Source: Streptomyces parvus
GTDB taxonomy: Bacteria; Actinomycetota; Actinomycetes; Streptomycetales; Streptomycetaceae
NCBI RefSeq assembly: GCF_014648875.1
Contig: NZ_BMRY01000005.1
Location: 1-64,000, forward strand
Direction of reading: 5' to 3'
DNA: 64,000 nt
Of the stretch, positions 18,491-27,109 are shown in pieces. The translations under genes and the position numbers were made by a program. The notes under the pieces are model-generated. The model did no database searches. It had not been told where the DNA came from and saw only the letters and a list, made by a program, of their open reading frames with translations. Every line of letters starts with the position of its first letter. Position 1 is the first letter of the stretch.

Positions 18491-19068
18491 GCGAGGATCT
18501 GCTATTGGCCCAGGGATTCACTCTGCGGAACCAAGCGTATGCGGTAAGTGTTCAAATCAGCAAAAATCTGACATATGCCACGGGCTCCGCAGCCCCGCCC
18601 TCTCTCGATGAAGACGATCGAGGTCGGCCTTGTGTTGCGATTCGATCACCGAAGCGATCAAGATCACAGTCAGGTCACGGAGCGTCAGCCGCGTTTGAGG
18701 GCACGGATGATGCGCCACATGTCCCCGCCCCTGGCTGCATAAACCTTTCTCCGAATCCGACGACCGGAAGGGGTGAAACATTGCCCCCATACCGGGCATT
18801 GGGTTGACAGCGGACGGCCGAGCCGGTCTCCTTGACTCCATGCCAGCGACCGCAGCCCTGCACGTCACCCACGTCCGTGGGTTCCGTAGTGCTGTCCAGG
18901 CCCGCTGTTGCTGTTCCAGCTGTCACAGCTGTTGATGCCGTAGCGCTCCAGCTCTGATCCAGCCTCTCCGGCTCTCCGGACGAGCGTCTTTCTTCGTTTC
19001 CCGCTCCTCCCTGCAGTCATCGTGACTCCCCGCACGTGCACCCCCCATGCCGAGGAACCACCGCAGCA
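18491..19068. other. Long regulatory intergenic region, whiB / cysteine dioxygenase
   Basis: Nearly 580 bp between divergent genes (674 bp start to start) with no convincing gene. It is visibly less GC-rich near 18530-18680 and contains several GATCA-type repeats (18644-18668). A TTGACA at about 18803-18808 on the plus strand has no clear -10 partner. It probably carries additional whiB promoters and the promoter of the gene at 19069. Confidence 0.55.
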
Positions 19069-19569
19069 ATGAACAGCGACAGCGACCTTCAGATCGCCGG
19101 CGACATCCTTGAGGTCCAGCACCTCCTCCAGCCCGCCCGCGAGCATCCCTCCACCGTCTCCGAGTTCGTCGGCCTCGCGCGCTCCATCGCGGCCGACCGC
19201 GCGCGGTGGGCCGGAATCGTCCAGTACGACTCCGCCTCCCGCTGGTACCACCGCCTGCACCAGGGCCCCGGCTACGAGGTGTGGCTGCTCAGCTGGGTGC
19301 CCGGACAGGGCAGCGGGCGGCACGACCACGGTCTCTCCGCCGGCGTCCTGACGGTCCTGGAAGGCGAGTTGACCGAGCACACCGAGCGCGGGACGCGGTC
19401 CCTCGGCGCGGGTGCGCAGCGGTCCTTCGCCCCGGGGTACGTCCACGAAGTGGTCAACGACTCGCTCGAACCGGCCGTGAGCCTGCACATCTACTACCCG
19501 GGCCTGACCGAGATGCCGATGCACCCGAGCCAAAGCGCCCCGACGGCCGTGGACGCCGTACCCGCCTGA
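19069..19569 (+). CDS. Cysteine dioxygenase family protein
   Basis: 166 aa from ATG 19069 (MNSDSDLQIAGDILEV). A cupin oxygenase: WHDHG-like iron site appears as GSGRHDHGLSAGVL (two histidines) and the third ligand as PGYVHEVVNDS, with the WYHRLHQGPGYEVWLLSW strand typical of the family. It oxidises cysteine to cysteine sulphinate, although some bacterial homologues use 3-mercaptopropionate or other thiols. It lies 13 bp upstream of fbiA on the same strand and so is probably co-transcribed with the F420 genes, a link not explained by known F420 chemistry. Confidence 0.88.
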   Translation: MNSDSDLQIAGDILEVQHLLQPAREHPSTVSEFVGLARSIAADRARWAGIVQYDSASRWYHRLHQGPGYEVWLLSWVPGQGSGRHDHGLSAGVLTVLEGELTEHTERGTRSLGAGAQRSFAPGYVHEVVNDSLEPAVSLHIYYPGLTEMPMHPSQSAPTAVDAVPA

Positions 19570-19582
19570 CAAACTGCTGTGC

Positions 19583-20539
19583 ATGCGCATTGTTGTTCTG
19601 GCCGGTGGCATCGGCGGTGCCCGCTTCCTTCGCGGCCTCAAGCAGGCCGCGCCCGACGCGGACATCACGGTGATCGGCAACACGGGTGACGACATCCATC
19701 TGTTCGGGCTGAAGGTCTGTCCCGACCTCGACACCGTGATGTACACCCTCGGCGGTGGCATCAACGAGGAGCAGGGCTGGGGGCGTACCGACGAGACCTT
19801 CCAGGTCAAGGAGGAGCTCGCGGCGTACGGCGTGGGCCCCGAGTGGTTCGGGCTCGGCGACCGCGACTTCGCGACCCACATCGTCCGTACGCAGATGCTG
19901 GGCGCGGGCTACCCGCTCAGCGCGGTCACCGAGGCGCTCTGCGCCCGCTGGCAGCCGGGCGTGCGACTGCTCCCCATGTCGGACGACCGGGTCGAGACGC
20001 ATGTCGCCGTCGAGATGGACGGCGAGAGCAAGGCGATCCACTTCCAGGAGTACTGGGTGAAGCTGCGCGCCTCCGTCGAGGCGCGGGCGATCGTGCCGGT
20101 CGGGGCGGAGCAGGCCAAGCCGGCTCCGGGGGTGCTGGAGGCCATCGGCGCCGCCGATGTCATCGTGTTCCCGCCGTCGAACCCGGTGGTGTCCGTCGGC
20201 ACCATCCTCGCCGTGCCCGGGATCCGCGAGGCCATCGCCGAGGCGGGCGTGCCGGTCGTCGGCCTCTCCCCGATCGTCGGGGACGCGCCCGTGCGCGGGA
20301 TGGCGGACAAGGTGCTCGCCGCGGTGGGCGTCGAGTCGACGGCCTCGGCCGTGGCCCGGCACTACGGGTCGGGGCTGCTGGACGGGTGGCTGGTGGACAC
20401 GGTGGACGCCGGTGCGGTCGACGAGGTGGAGGCGGCGGGGATCCGCTGCCGGGCGGTGCCGCTGATGATGACGGACGTGGACGCGACCGCGGAGATGGCC
20501 CGGCAGGCGTTGGCGCTGGCCGAGGAGGTCCGGGCGTGA
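19583..20539 (+). CDS. fbiA: 2-phospho-L-lactate (phosphoenolpyruvate) transferase, F420 biosynthesis
   Basis: 318 aa. Transfers the phospholactyl or phosphoenolpyruvyl group from its GDP/GPP-activated donor to the deazaflavin FO, giving (dehydro)F420-0. Diagnostic features: MRIVVLAGGIGGARFLRGLK, VIGNTGDDIHLFGLKVCPDLDT, YTLGGGINEEQGWG, and FPPSNPVVSVGTILAVPG near 194-211. Length is normal for CofD/FbiA. The stop overlaps the fbiB start (GTGA), so the two steps are translationally coupled. Confidence 0.96.
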   Translation: MRIVVLAGGIGGARFLRGLKQAAPDADITVIGNTGDDIHLFGLKVCPDLDTVMYTLGGGINEEQGWGRTDETFQVKEELAAYGVGPEWFGLGDRDFATHIVRTQMLGAGYPLSAVTEALCARWQPGVRLLPMSDDRVETHVAVEMDGESKAIHFQEYWVKLRASVEARAIVPVGAEQAKPAPGVLEAIGAADVIVFPPSNPVVSVGTILAVPGIREAIAEAGVPVVGLSPIVGDAPVRGMADKVLAAVGVESTASAVARHYGSGLLDGWLVDTVDAGAVDEVEAAGIRCRAVPLMMTDVDATAEMARQALALAEEVRA

Positions 20540-21927
20540 GTGGTTCCTCCGGTGCGCCTTCCTTCGGTCCGCCTTCCTCCGGTGCGCGTTCCACCGCTGT
20601 GACTTCACCGGGGCCTTCCGGTGCGCCTTCCTTTCGTGTGTGGGCCGTGGGTGGGATGCCCGAGGTTCGGGACGGTGACGATCTCGCCAAGCTGATCGCC
20701 GCCGCCGAGCCGGGGCTCGTCGACGGGGACGTCCTGCTCGTCACCTCGAAGATCGTCTCCAAGGCGGAGGGCCGGATCGTCGAGGCCGCGGACCGTGAGG
20801 CCGCCATCGACGCCGAGACCGTGCGGGTCGTCGCCCGGCGCGGGCCGCTGCGGATCGTGGAGAACCGGCAGGGTCTGGTCATGGCCGCCGCCGGGGTCGA
20901 CGCGTCCAACACGCCCGCCGGGACCGTGCTCCTGCTGCCCGAGGACCCCGACGCCTCCGCCCGGACCATCCGGGACGGGCTGCGGGACATCCTCGGCGTG
21001 CAGGTCGGCGTCCTCGTCACGGACACCTTCGGGCGGCCCTGGCGCAACGGGCTGACCGACGTCGCGATCGGTGCGGCCGGGGTGCGGGTCCTGGACGATC
21101 TGCGGGGCGGGACGGACGCGTACGGCAATCCGCTCAGCGCCACGGTCGTGGCGACGGCGGACGAGCTGGCCTCGGCCGGGGACCTGGTCAAGGGCAAGGC
21201 GGAGGGGCTGCCGGTGGCGGTGGTCCGGGGGCTGTCGCACGTGGTCGCCTCAGGTGACGTGGACGACGGGCCCGGGGCTCGGGCGTTGGTGCGCAGTGCC
21301 GCCGATGACATGTTCCGGCTCGGGACGTCCGAGGCCGTGCGCGAGGCGGTGACGTTGCGGCGTACGGTGCGCGAGTTCAGCGACGAGCCGGTGGATCCGG
21401 GGGCGGTGCGGCGCGCCGTCGCGGCTGCCGTCACCGCGCCCGCGCCTCATCACACGACGCCGTGGCGGTTCGTGCTGCTGGAGTCCGCCGAGTCGCGGAC
21501 CCGGTTGCTCGACGCGATGCGGGAGGCGTGGGTCGAGGATCTGCGGCGCGACGGGAAGAGCGAGGAGTCGATCGCGAAGCGGGTGCGGCGCGGGGATGTG
21601 CTGCGCAACGCGCCGTATCTGGTGGTGCCGTGCTTGGTGATGGACGGCTCCCATACGTACGGGGACGAGCGGCGGGACACCGCGGAGCGCGAGATGTTCG
21701 TGGTCGCGGCGGGGGCCGGGGTGCAGAACTTCCTGGTGGCGTTGGCGGGTGAGCGGCTGGGGTCGGCGTGGGTGTCCTCGACGATGTTCTGCCGGGATGT
21801 GGTGCGGGAGGTGCTGGCGCTGCCGTCGTCGTGGGATCCGTTGGGGGCGGTGGCTGTGGGGCATGGGGTGGGGGTGCCTCGGGAGCGGGCTGTTCGGGAG
21901 GCGGAGGGGTTTCTCACGGTGCGGTGA
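20536..21927 (+). CDS. fbiB: Bifunctional F420:gamma-glutamyl ligase / dehydro-F420 reductase
   Basis: 463 aa from GTG 20536. Residues about 35-270 are the CofE-type ligase that adds gamma-linked glutamates (LVTSKIVSKAEGRIVEA, DTFGRPWRNGLTDVAIG, GNPLSATVVATADELASA). Residues about 270-463 are an FMN nitroreductase-type domain (RRTVREFSDEPVDPGAVRRAV, HHTTPWRFVLLE, ERLGSAWVSSTMFC) that reduces dehydro-F420-0. The N-terminal 30 residues are Ser/Pro-rich and unconserved. The frame is open upstream inside fbiA, but the GTGA overlap fixes the start. The two-domain FbiB is an actinobacterial hallmark. Confidence 0.95.
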   Translation: MSGSSGAPSFGPPSSGARSTAVTSPGPSGAPSFRVWAVGGMPEVRDGDDLAKLIAAAEPGLVDGDVLLVTSKIVSKAEGRIVEAADREAAIDAETVRVVARRGPLRIVENRQGLVMAAAGVDASNTPAGTVLLLPEDPDASARTIRDGLRDILGVQVGVLVTDTFGRPWRNGLTDVAIGAAGVRVLDDLRGGTDAYGNPLSATVVATADELASAGDLVKGKAEGLPVAVVRGLSHVVASGDVDDGPGARALVRSAADDMFRLGTSEAVREAVTLRRTVREFSDEPVDPGAVRRAVAAAVTAPAPHHTTPWRFVLLESAESRTRLLDAMREAWVEDLRRDGKSEESIAKRVRRGDVLRNAPYLVVPCLVMDGSHTYGDERRDTAEREMFVVAAGAGVQNFLVALAGERLGSAWVSSTMFCRDVVREVLALPSSWDPLGAVAVGHGVGVPRERAVREAEGFLTVR

Positions 21928-22004
21928 GGTGGGGGGCGGGCGTTGGTGGCGGGAGCGGGTGGGCCTTGGTGGGCGGGGTGCCGCTGCGCGGGGCTTGTCC
22001 CCTA

Positions 22005-22120
22005 CCCGCCCCTTCCCGAAACCGGGGCTCTGCCCCGGACCCCCTGTGTCCTCAAGCGCCGGACGGGCTGGATTTCGGGGCGCTGCCCCGGACCCCGCTC
22101 CTCAATCGCCGGAGGGGCTG
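22005..22120. repeat. Dispersed intergenic repeat, copy B
   Basis: 116 bp, ungapped match to 9501-9616 with 5 mismatches by hand count. It keeps the two hairpins, though two loop or stem bases differ (GGGGCTCTGCCCC and GGGGCGCTGCCCC). Confidence 0.85.
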
Positions 22121-22182
22121 AGATTGCCCGGAGCCGCTGGAGAAGGCCCGAGGGGCTGGGGAGTGGCCGGAAGGGCGGGGGG

Positions 22183-22268
22183 TAGCCCGAGGCGCTGGAG
22201 AAGCCAGGGGGCTTGAGGCGGCCCGAGGCGCTGGAGAAGCCAGGGGTAGGGCTTGAGGCGGCCCGAGG
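22183..22268. repeat. Tandem repeat of about 40 bp
   Basis: The unit GCCCGAGGCGCTGGAGAAGC, continuing to CAGGGG(n)CTTGAGGCG, occurs twice in tandem, followed by a third partial copy (GCCCGAGGGGCTTGGAAGAT). It probably arose by decay and duplication of the end of the adjacent dispersed repeat. Confidence 0.7.
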
Positions 22269-22283
22269 GGCTTGGAAGATGCG

Positions 22284-23282
22284 CTACAGGTTCACGATGT
22301 TGCCCGGCTGCATTCTCGGGGCTCTGCGTGCCGGGACGCGGCCAGAGAGCAGGATCAGGCGCGTCGCCCGGTGGCGTTGGCCCTCGTAGGGGGTCAGCAG
22401 CCTCAGCATCTCCTCGTCGTCCGCGTCGCGGTTGTCCGCCAGGGCGTGGCCCACGATGCCGGGGAGGTGCAGGTCGCCGACCGTGACCGCGTCCGCCGCG
22501 CCGTTCGAGCGCTGGAGGGTCTCCGCCGATGTCCAGGGGCCGATCCCGGGGATCAGCTGGAGGCGGGTCCGGGCCTCGGGCAGCGGCATCGTCGCCGCTT
22601 CCTCCAGGCGGCGGGCCACCCGTACCGCTCGCAGGATCGTCGATGAGCGCTTGGCGTCCACGTTCGCCTTGTGCCATTCCCAGGACGGGATCATCGCCCA
22701 GCCGCGCGGGTCCGGCATGACGTGAAGGCCCAGGTCTGCGGTGGGGCCCGGGGCCGGGGTGCCGAAGCGGCGGACCAGGTGGCGCCAGGCGCGGTACGCC
22801 TCGTCCGTGGTGACCTTCTGCTCCAGGACCGAGGGGATCAGCGACTCCAGCACCAGGCCCGTGCGCAGCAGGCGCAGGCCCGGGCGGCGGTGGCGGGTCA
22901 GGGCCAGGAGACGGTGGCGCGGGACGAACGCCTCCGGGTCGTCCTCCGCGCCCAGCAGCGCCGGCAGGCCTTCCAGCAGCCAGTCCGCGCCGGGGCCCCA
23001 CGCCGCCGCCGCGATCCGGTCGCCGCGCGCCGCGATCCGCAGAGTGCCGGGGCCCGCGGGTGTGCGGGTCGCCCGCCAGAACGTGCCGTCCCCCGTCATC
23101 CGGAACGTGGGGTCCGCCGGGCCCCGGCGCAGCGGGCCCAGCACCAGGCGGAGGTCCAGGGGGGCCGGTGGGGTCCACTCCCGGGTGAGGGGGGTGCCGG
23201 CCCCGGACGCGGCGGCCCCGGGCGCGGCAGCCTGGTGCGGCAGCGCTGCCCGCGTGGTGCGGGGGGCGAATCGTCCTGCCAC
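22284..23282 (-). CDS. DNA-3-methyladenine glycosylase-like protein (AlkA/HhH-GPD)
   Basis: 332 aa from GTG 23282 (VAGRFAPRTTRAAL); the start is uncertain because the frame stays open upstream to 23423. The helix-hairpin-helix and catalytic region are clear: LQLIPGIGPWTSAETLQ followed by VTVGDLHLPGIVGHAL, where the Asp of VGDLHLPG is the expected catalytic residue of AlkA-type enzymes that excise alkylated bases. SLIPSVLEQKVTTDEAYRAW is the preceding conserved helix. The N-terminal 150 residues form an AlkA-like beta domain. Not part of the mannose pathway; simply located next to the nucleotidyltransferase gene. Confidence 0.88.
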   Translation of the reverse strand: MAGRFAPRTTRAALPHQAAAPGAAASGAGTPLTREWTPPAPLDLRLVLGPLRRGPADPTFRMTGDGTFWRATRTPAGPGTLRIAARGDRIAAAAWGPGADWLLEGLPALLGAEDDPEAFVPRHRLLALTRHRRPGLRLLRTGLVLESLIPSVLEQKVTTDEAYRAWRHLVRRFGTPAPGPTADLGLHVMPDPRGWAMIPSWEWHKANVDAKRSSTILRAVRVARRLEEAATMPLPEARTRLQLIPGIGPWTSAETLQRSNGAADAVTVGDLHLPGIVGHALADNRDADDEEMLRLLTPYEGQRHRATRLILLSGRVPARRAPRMQPGNIVNL

Positions 23283-23371
23283 GAAGCCTGGTGTCCCTGG
23301 GGTGTCGTCGGTGGGAGGAGAGCTGGTTGCTGTTCTCCTGCGGCTCTGTCGAGGGTACGGGCAGGCGGGGG

Positions 23372-24463
23372 CTACTGGTCCGAGGAGAAGCGGACCGAGG
23401 CGTCCGGCAGCGTCGATCCACACCAGATCCTGATGCCGTCGCGCAGTTCGTTGTCCGCGCCCACCCGGGCCCCGTCGCCGATCACCGCGCCCGCCAGGAC
23501 CGTACGAGCGCCGATCACCGCGCCCGCCCCGACCAGGGAGTCCGTGATGACCGCGTTCGGCTCGACGGTCGCGTTCTCCAGGACCGTGGAGCCGTCCACC
23601 CGCGCGCCCGCGCCGATCACCGCGCCGGCGCCGACCACCGTACCTCCGGTGAGCTTGGCGTCCGGGGCCACGGAGGCGGTCGGCAGGACCAGGCGGTCGC
23701 CGCAGCGGCCGGGGACCGCCGGGGACGGGGCGCGGCCGAGGACGAGGTCGGCGGAGCCGCGGACGAAGGCCGCGGGGGTGCCGAGGTCCAGCCAGTACGT
23801 GGAGTCGACCATGCCCTGGAGGTGGGCGCCTGAGGCGAGCAGTCCGGGGAAGGTCTCGCGTTCGACGGAGACCGGGCGGCCGGACGGGATCGTGTCGATG
23901 ACCGAGCGCCGGAAGATGTACGCCCCGGCGTTGATCTGGTCGGTGACGATCTCCTCCGGCGTCTGCGGCTTCTCCAGGAAGGCGGTGACCCGGCCCGTCG
24001 CGTCGGTCGGCACGAGGCCGAAGGCGCGCGGGTCCTCCACCCGGGTCAGGTGGAGGGAGACGTCCGCCCCGGAGACGGTGTGCGAGGTGACCAGGGCCCG
24101 GATGTCGAGCCCGGTCAGGATGTCGCCGTTGAAGATGAGGACCGGTTCGTCCGGTCCCGAGGACAGCTTCGGCGCCACGTTGCGGATGGCTCCGCCGGTG
24201 CCGAGCGGCTCCTGCTCGGTGACGTACTCGATGTGCAGACCGAGCGAGGAGCCGTCGCCGAAGTACGGCTCGAAGACCTCGGCCAGGTAGGACGTGGCGA
24301 GCACGATGTGCTCCACCCCGGCCGCCCTGGCCCGCGCCAGCTGGTGGGTGAGGAAGGGGACCCCCGCAGCCGGGACCATCGGCTTCGGGGTGTGCACCGT
24401 GAGCGGGCGCAGCCGGGTGCCCTTGCCCCCTACCAGGAGAATCGCTTCTTTTGCCTCTGTCAC
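23372..24463 (-). CDS. manC: Mannose-1-phosphate guanylyltransferase-type nucleotidyltransferase
   Basis: 363 aa. The N-terminal Rossmann-like domain (1-235) opens with AILLVGGKGTRLRPLTVHTPKPMVPAAG (nucleotide and phosphate binding) and shows EPLGTGGAIRNVAP and FNGDILTGLD (metal-binding Asp). The C-terminus (about 250-355) is a left-handed beta helix of hexapeptides (VVGAGAVIGAGARVDGSTVL). It couples a sugar-1-phosphate to a nucleotide; GDP-mannose is the likely product given manA and manB nearby and the matching mycobacterial gene. A UDP- or dTDP-sugar product cannot be excluded from sequence alone. Confidence 0.85.
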   Translation of the reverse strand: MTEAKEAILLVGGKGTRLRPLTVHTPKPMVPAAGVPFLTHQLARARAAGVEHIVLATSYLAEVFEPYFGDGSSLGLHIEYVTEQEPLGTGGAIRNVAPKLSSGPDEPVLIFNGDILTGLDIRALVTSHTVSGADVSLHLTRVEDPRAFGLVPTDATGRVTAFLEKPQTPEEIVTDQINAGAYIFRRSVIDTIPSGRPVSVERETFPGLLASGAHLQGMVDSTYWLDLGTPAAFVRGSADLVLGRAPSPAVPGRCGDRLVLPTASVAPDAKLTGGTVVGAGAVIGAGARVDGSTVLENATVEPNAVITDSLVGAGAVIGARTVLAGAVIGDGARVGADNELRDGIRIWCGSTLPDASVRFSSDQ

Positions 24464-24543
24464 AGCACCGTCTCTGCTTCCTGATGGGGCTTGGTCTGGT
24501 TGGTGACTGGTCAGTTAAGCAGACCGGCCCAGCCCCGTTCCGG

Positions 24544-26031
24544 TCAGCGGCCCTGCAGTTTGGCGGAGCTGGTCCGGGCCGTGCCGAGCTTCTTGTAGAG
24601 ACGCGCTCCGGGGCATTCGGTTGCGAAGCCGTCCCGATGGCCCGAGATCACGTTCATTTTGACCTTGGTGCCCGCCTTGTACTTGTTGCTTCCGCCGGAG
24701 GTGAGGGTCACCTTGCCCTTGGGGTTGGCGCCGAACAGGCCCAGTTTCCAGGCGGTGAGCTTGGAGACGGCGGTCACGGCGGCGGCGGGCGGGTTGGTGG
24801 AGGAGTAGGAGCCGAGGACCGCGATGCCCATGGTGTTGCTGTTGAAGCCCAGGGTGTGCGCTCCGAGGACCGCCTTCGTGACACCGCCGGCCCGGCCCTC
24901 GTAGATGTTTCCGCACTTGTCGACGGCGAAGTTGTAGCCGAAGTCGCGCCAGCCGCTGCTCTTGACGTGGTAGCGGTAGATGGAGCGGAGCACCGAGGGC
25001 GCCTGCTTGCAGGTGTAGTTGTTCCCGGTCGCACTGTGGTGCACGAAGGCCGCCTTGACGGTCCTGGTGTACGCGAACTGACGCTCGCGGAGCCTCTCGT
25101 CCGCGCCCCAGCCCTTACGGGTGACGATCCCCGGCCGGGGTCCGATGTACGGCTTCGCCCCGGCCGCGACGTTCGCCGCCTCCACCGTCTCCGCCTTGGT
25201 CAGCGCGGGGATGAAGGTCGCGCCGAGCGGTGCCAGCTCCGCGTTGACGGCCGAGGCGGCCTCGGACTCGGCGGTGAGCACCTCCGGCAGGACCACCGGG
25301 GTCGTGGGCGGGGCCGGGTTGACGGCGAACGCCGCCGTGACGGCGCTCCGGCCCGCGGGGGCGGCCCGGGCGGGCTCGGGGGCCGCCTCCGCGGCGGGCT
25401 CGGGGGCGGGGTCCGGGCCGGGGTCGACGAGTTCGAGGCGCAGCCCTTCGGGGAGCGGAGCGCCTGCGGACCGGTTCTGCGGATCGGCCGCCTCCGGCAG
25501 TACACGTACCTCCACGCCGTCCGAGTCGCCGACCCAGAGAGGGGCGGTCGCTCCGCGCACGGCGCCGGACGACCGCTCGTCGCTGCCGAGGTCGGCGGCG
25601 TGTTCGGCGTTGTGGGTCTCGACGTCCTGCCAGCCCGACCAGTTCGCGGAGCCGGCCGCCCGGGTCCGGACCTGGACCGTGCCGTGGAGTTCGGCATCGG
25701 CGTCGTCCCAGACCACCCCCACCAGGGAGAACGGCCGGGCCGTCCGGCGTTCCAGCCCCTGGCCGGCCGCCGCGCCCGCACTCATGGACCGGTCGGACGG
25801 TGCGGCGAGGGGCTCCAGGGGCAGGGACTGCGTCGATCCCGCGGCTTCGGCGGCCGCGCGGGACGCGGCGACGGGGAGTTCGGCGGCCCTTACCGACGGC
25901 GGGCCGGACCCCGGTGACTCGGCGGCCTGGGAAGGGGGTCGGGCCGGGGCGGACAGAGCGGGGGCGGCGAGCGGCAGAGTGAGGGCCGCCGCGCAGGTGA
26001 CGCCGACTGAGGTGACCAATAGTGCACGCAT
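24544..26031 (-). CDS. Secreted N-acetylmuramoyl-L-alanine amidase, PGRP type
   Basis: 495 aa from ATG 26031 (MRALLVTSVGVTC), preceded by AGGA at 8 nt; an ATG 18 bp upstream lacks a Shine-Dalgarno. A signal peptide spans about residues 1-28. The middle is an Ala/Pro-rich region with a beta-rich segment (SANWSGWQDVETHN). The C-terminal peptidoglycan-recognition domain (about 315-480) shows GWGADERLRER, VHHSATGNNY (zinc His), RDFGYNFAVDKCGNIYEGRAGG, HTLGFNSNTMGIAVLG and the zinc-site region SGHRDGFATECPG. It cleaves the amide between muramate and L-alanine, so it acts in wall turnover. Located between manC and the TIGR03089 gene. Confidence 0.92.
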   Translation of the reverse strand: MRALLVTSVGVTCAAALTLPLAAPALSAPARPPSQAAESPGSGPPSVRAAELPVAASRAAAEAAGSTQSLPLEPLAAPSDRSMSAGAAAGQGLERRTARPFSLVGVVWDDADAELHGTVQVRTRAAGSANWSGWQDVETHNAEHAADLGSDERSSGAVRGATAPLWVGDSDGVEVRVLPEAADPQNRSAGAPLPEGLRLELVDPGPDPAPEPAAEAAPEPARAAPAGRSAVTAAFAVNPAPPTTPVVLPEVLTAESEAASAVNAELAPLGATFIPALTKAETVEAANVAAGAKPYIGPRPGIVTRKGWGADERLRERQFAYTRTVKAAFVHHSATGNNYTCKQAPSVLRSIYRYHVKSSGWRDFGYNFAVDKCGNIYEGRAGGVTKAVLGAHTLGFNSNTMGIAVLGSYSSTNPPAAAVTAVSKLTAWKLGLFGANPKGKVTLTSGGSNKYKAGTKVKMNVISGHRDGFATECPGARLYKKLGTARTSSAKLQGR

Positions 26032-26168
26032 ACGAACGATCCTGAACATAGAGTGACGACTCCGGCTACCCGGACATCTGCCCCCTCATGACGCACCGTC
26101 TGCCGAACCGGTGTACGTGACACCCGTTCAGCCCGCCCCGCACAGCGTCCCCGCGTACGCTTGCGCGG

Positions 26169-26921
26169 ATGAACTCCAGCGACCGCACCCCCGCCGACCT
26201 GCTGCGATCCGCCCTCTCCGCGGACCCGGCCCGCCCCCTGGTCACCTTCTACGACGACGCCACCGGAGAACGCGTCGAACTGTCGGTGGCCACCTTCGCC
26301 AATTGGGTGGCCAAGACCGCCAATCTGCTCCAGGGCGACCTCTCCGCGGAGCCCGGCGACCGGCTCGCCCTGCTGCTGCCCGCGCACTGGCAGTCCGCGG
26401 TCTGGCTGCTCGCCTGTTCCTCCGTCGGGGTCGTCGCCGACGTCCAGGGAGATCCGGCCACCGCCGATCTCGTCGTGACCGGCCCGGACACCCTGGAGCG
26501 GGCGCGGGCCTGCCGGGGCGAGCGCGTCGCCCTCGCCCTGCGTCCGCTGGGCGGCCGGTTCCCGCAGGCGCCCGAGGGGTTCGCGGACTACGCGGTGGAG
26601 GTGCCGAGCCAGGGCGACCGCTTCGCGCCCTTCGCCCCGGTGGACGCCGACGCCCCCGCGCTGGCCGTGGATGGGGTCGAGCTGACGGGTGCGCAGCTCG
26701 TCGCCCGGGCCCGCGAGGACGCCGCCGCCCTCGGCCTCGTACCGGGGTCCCGGCTGCTCACCGGGCGTACGTACGACACCTGGGAGGGGCTGAGCGCCGG
26801 GCTCTTCGCGCCCCTGGCGGCGGGCGGGTCCGTGGTGCTGTGCCGCCACATCGGGCAGCTCGACGCGGACGGCCTCGCCAAGCGGGTCGAGAGCGAGCGG
26901 GTCACCAACACCGCGGTATGA
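26169..26921 (+). CDS. TIGR03089 family protein
   Basis: 250 aa. It resembles the N-terminal half of AMP-forming acyl-CoA synthetases (TFYDDATGERVELSVATFANWVAKTANLL; GDRLALLLPAHWQSAVWLLACSSVGVV) but is far too short to be one and lacks the ATP-binding P-loop and the C-terminal lid. The family is confined to actinobacteria and regularly neighbours an LCP gene, as here (27110) and in M. tuberculosis. Function unknown; a regulatory or binding role is more likely than catalysis. Confidence 0.85.
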   Translation: MNSSDRTPADLLRSALSADPARPLVTFYDDATGERVELSVATFANWVAKTANLLQGDLSAEPGDRLALLLPAHWQSAVWLLACSSVGVVADVQGDPATADLVVTGPDTLERARACRGERVALALRPLGGRFPQAPEGFADYAVEVPSQGDRFAPFAPVDADAPALAVDGVELTGAQLVARAREDAAALGLVPGSRLLTGRTYDTWEGLSAGLFAPLAAGGSVVLCRHIGQLDADGLAKRVESERVTNTAV

Positions 26922-27109
26922 CAAGCGCGCTGAGTCCACTCGTCCGGCCCACAGCGGGCCGAGTCCTCGGTGAACGGCAGCGGAGCGGGTAGATGATCGG
27001 GCGGTACAGACCACTCTCCTGGCCGTGCACAACCAAGCGCGAGTTTCAGCCGTCTACTCCTGCGACCGGCGGCCCCTCGCGCCGCCGAACGTGAAGGATG
27101 GACGCAGAC

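Larger units (their letters stand above)
21928..22283. other. Repeat-rich convergent intergenic region
   Basis: 356 bp between fbiB and the leftward glycosylase gene, both ending here. It contains the second copy of the 116-bp dispersed element and a block of short tandem repeats. No gene is supported. Confidence 0.75.

Noticed and set aside
18505..18868. Small open frames on both strands upstream of whiB
   Set aside because: No ribosome site, no conserved residues, and they lie in the regulatory region.
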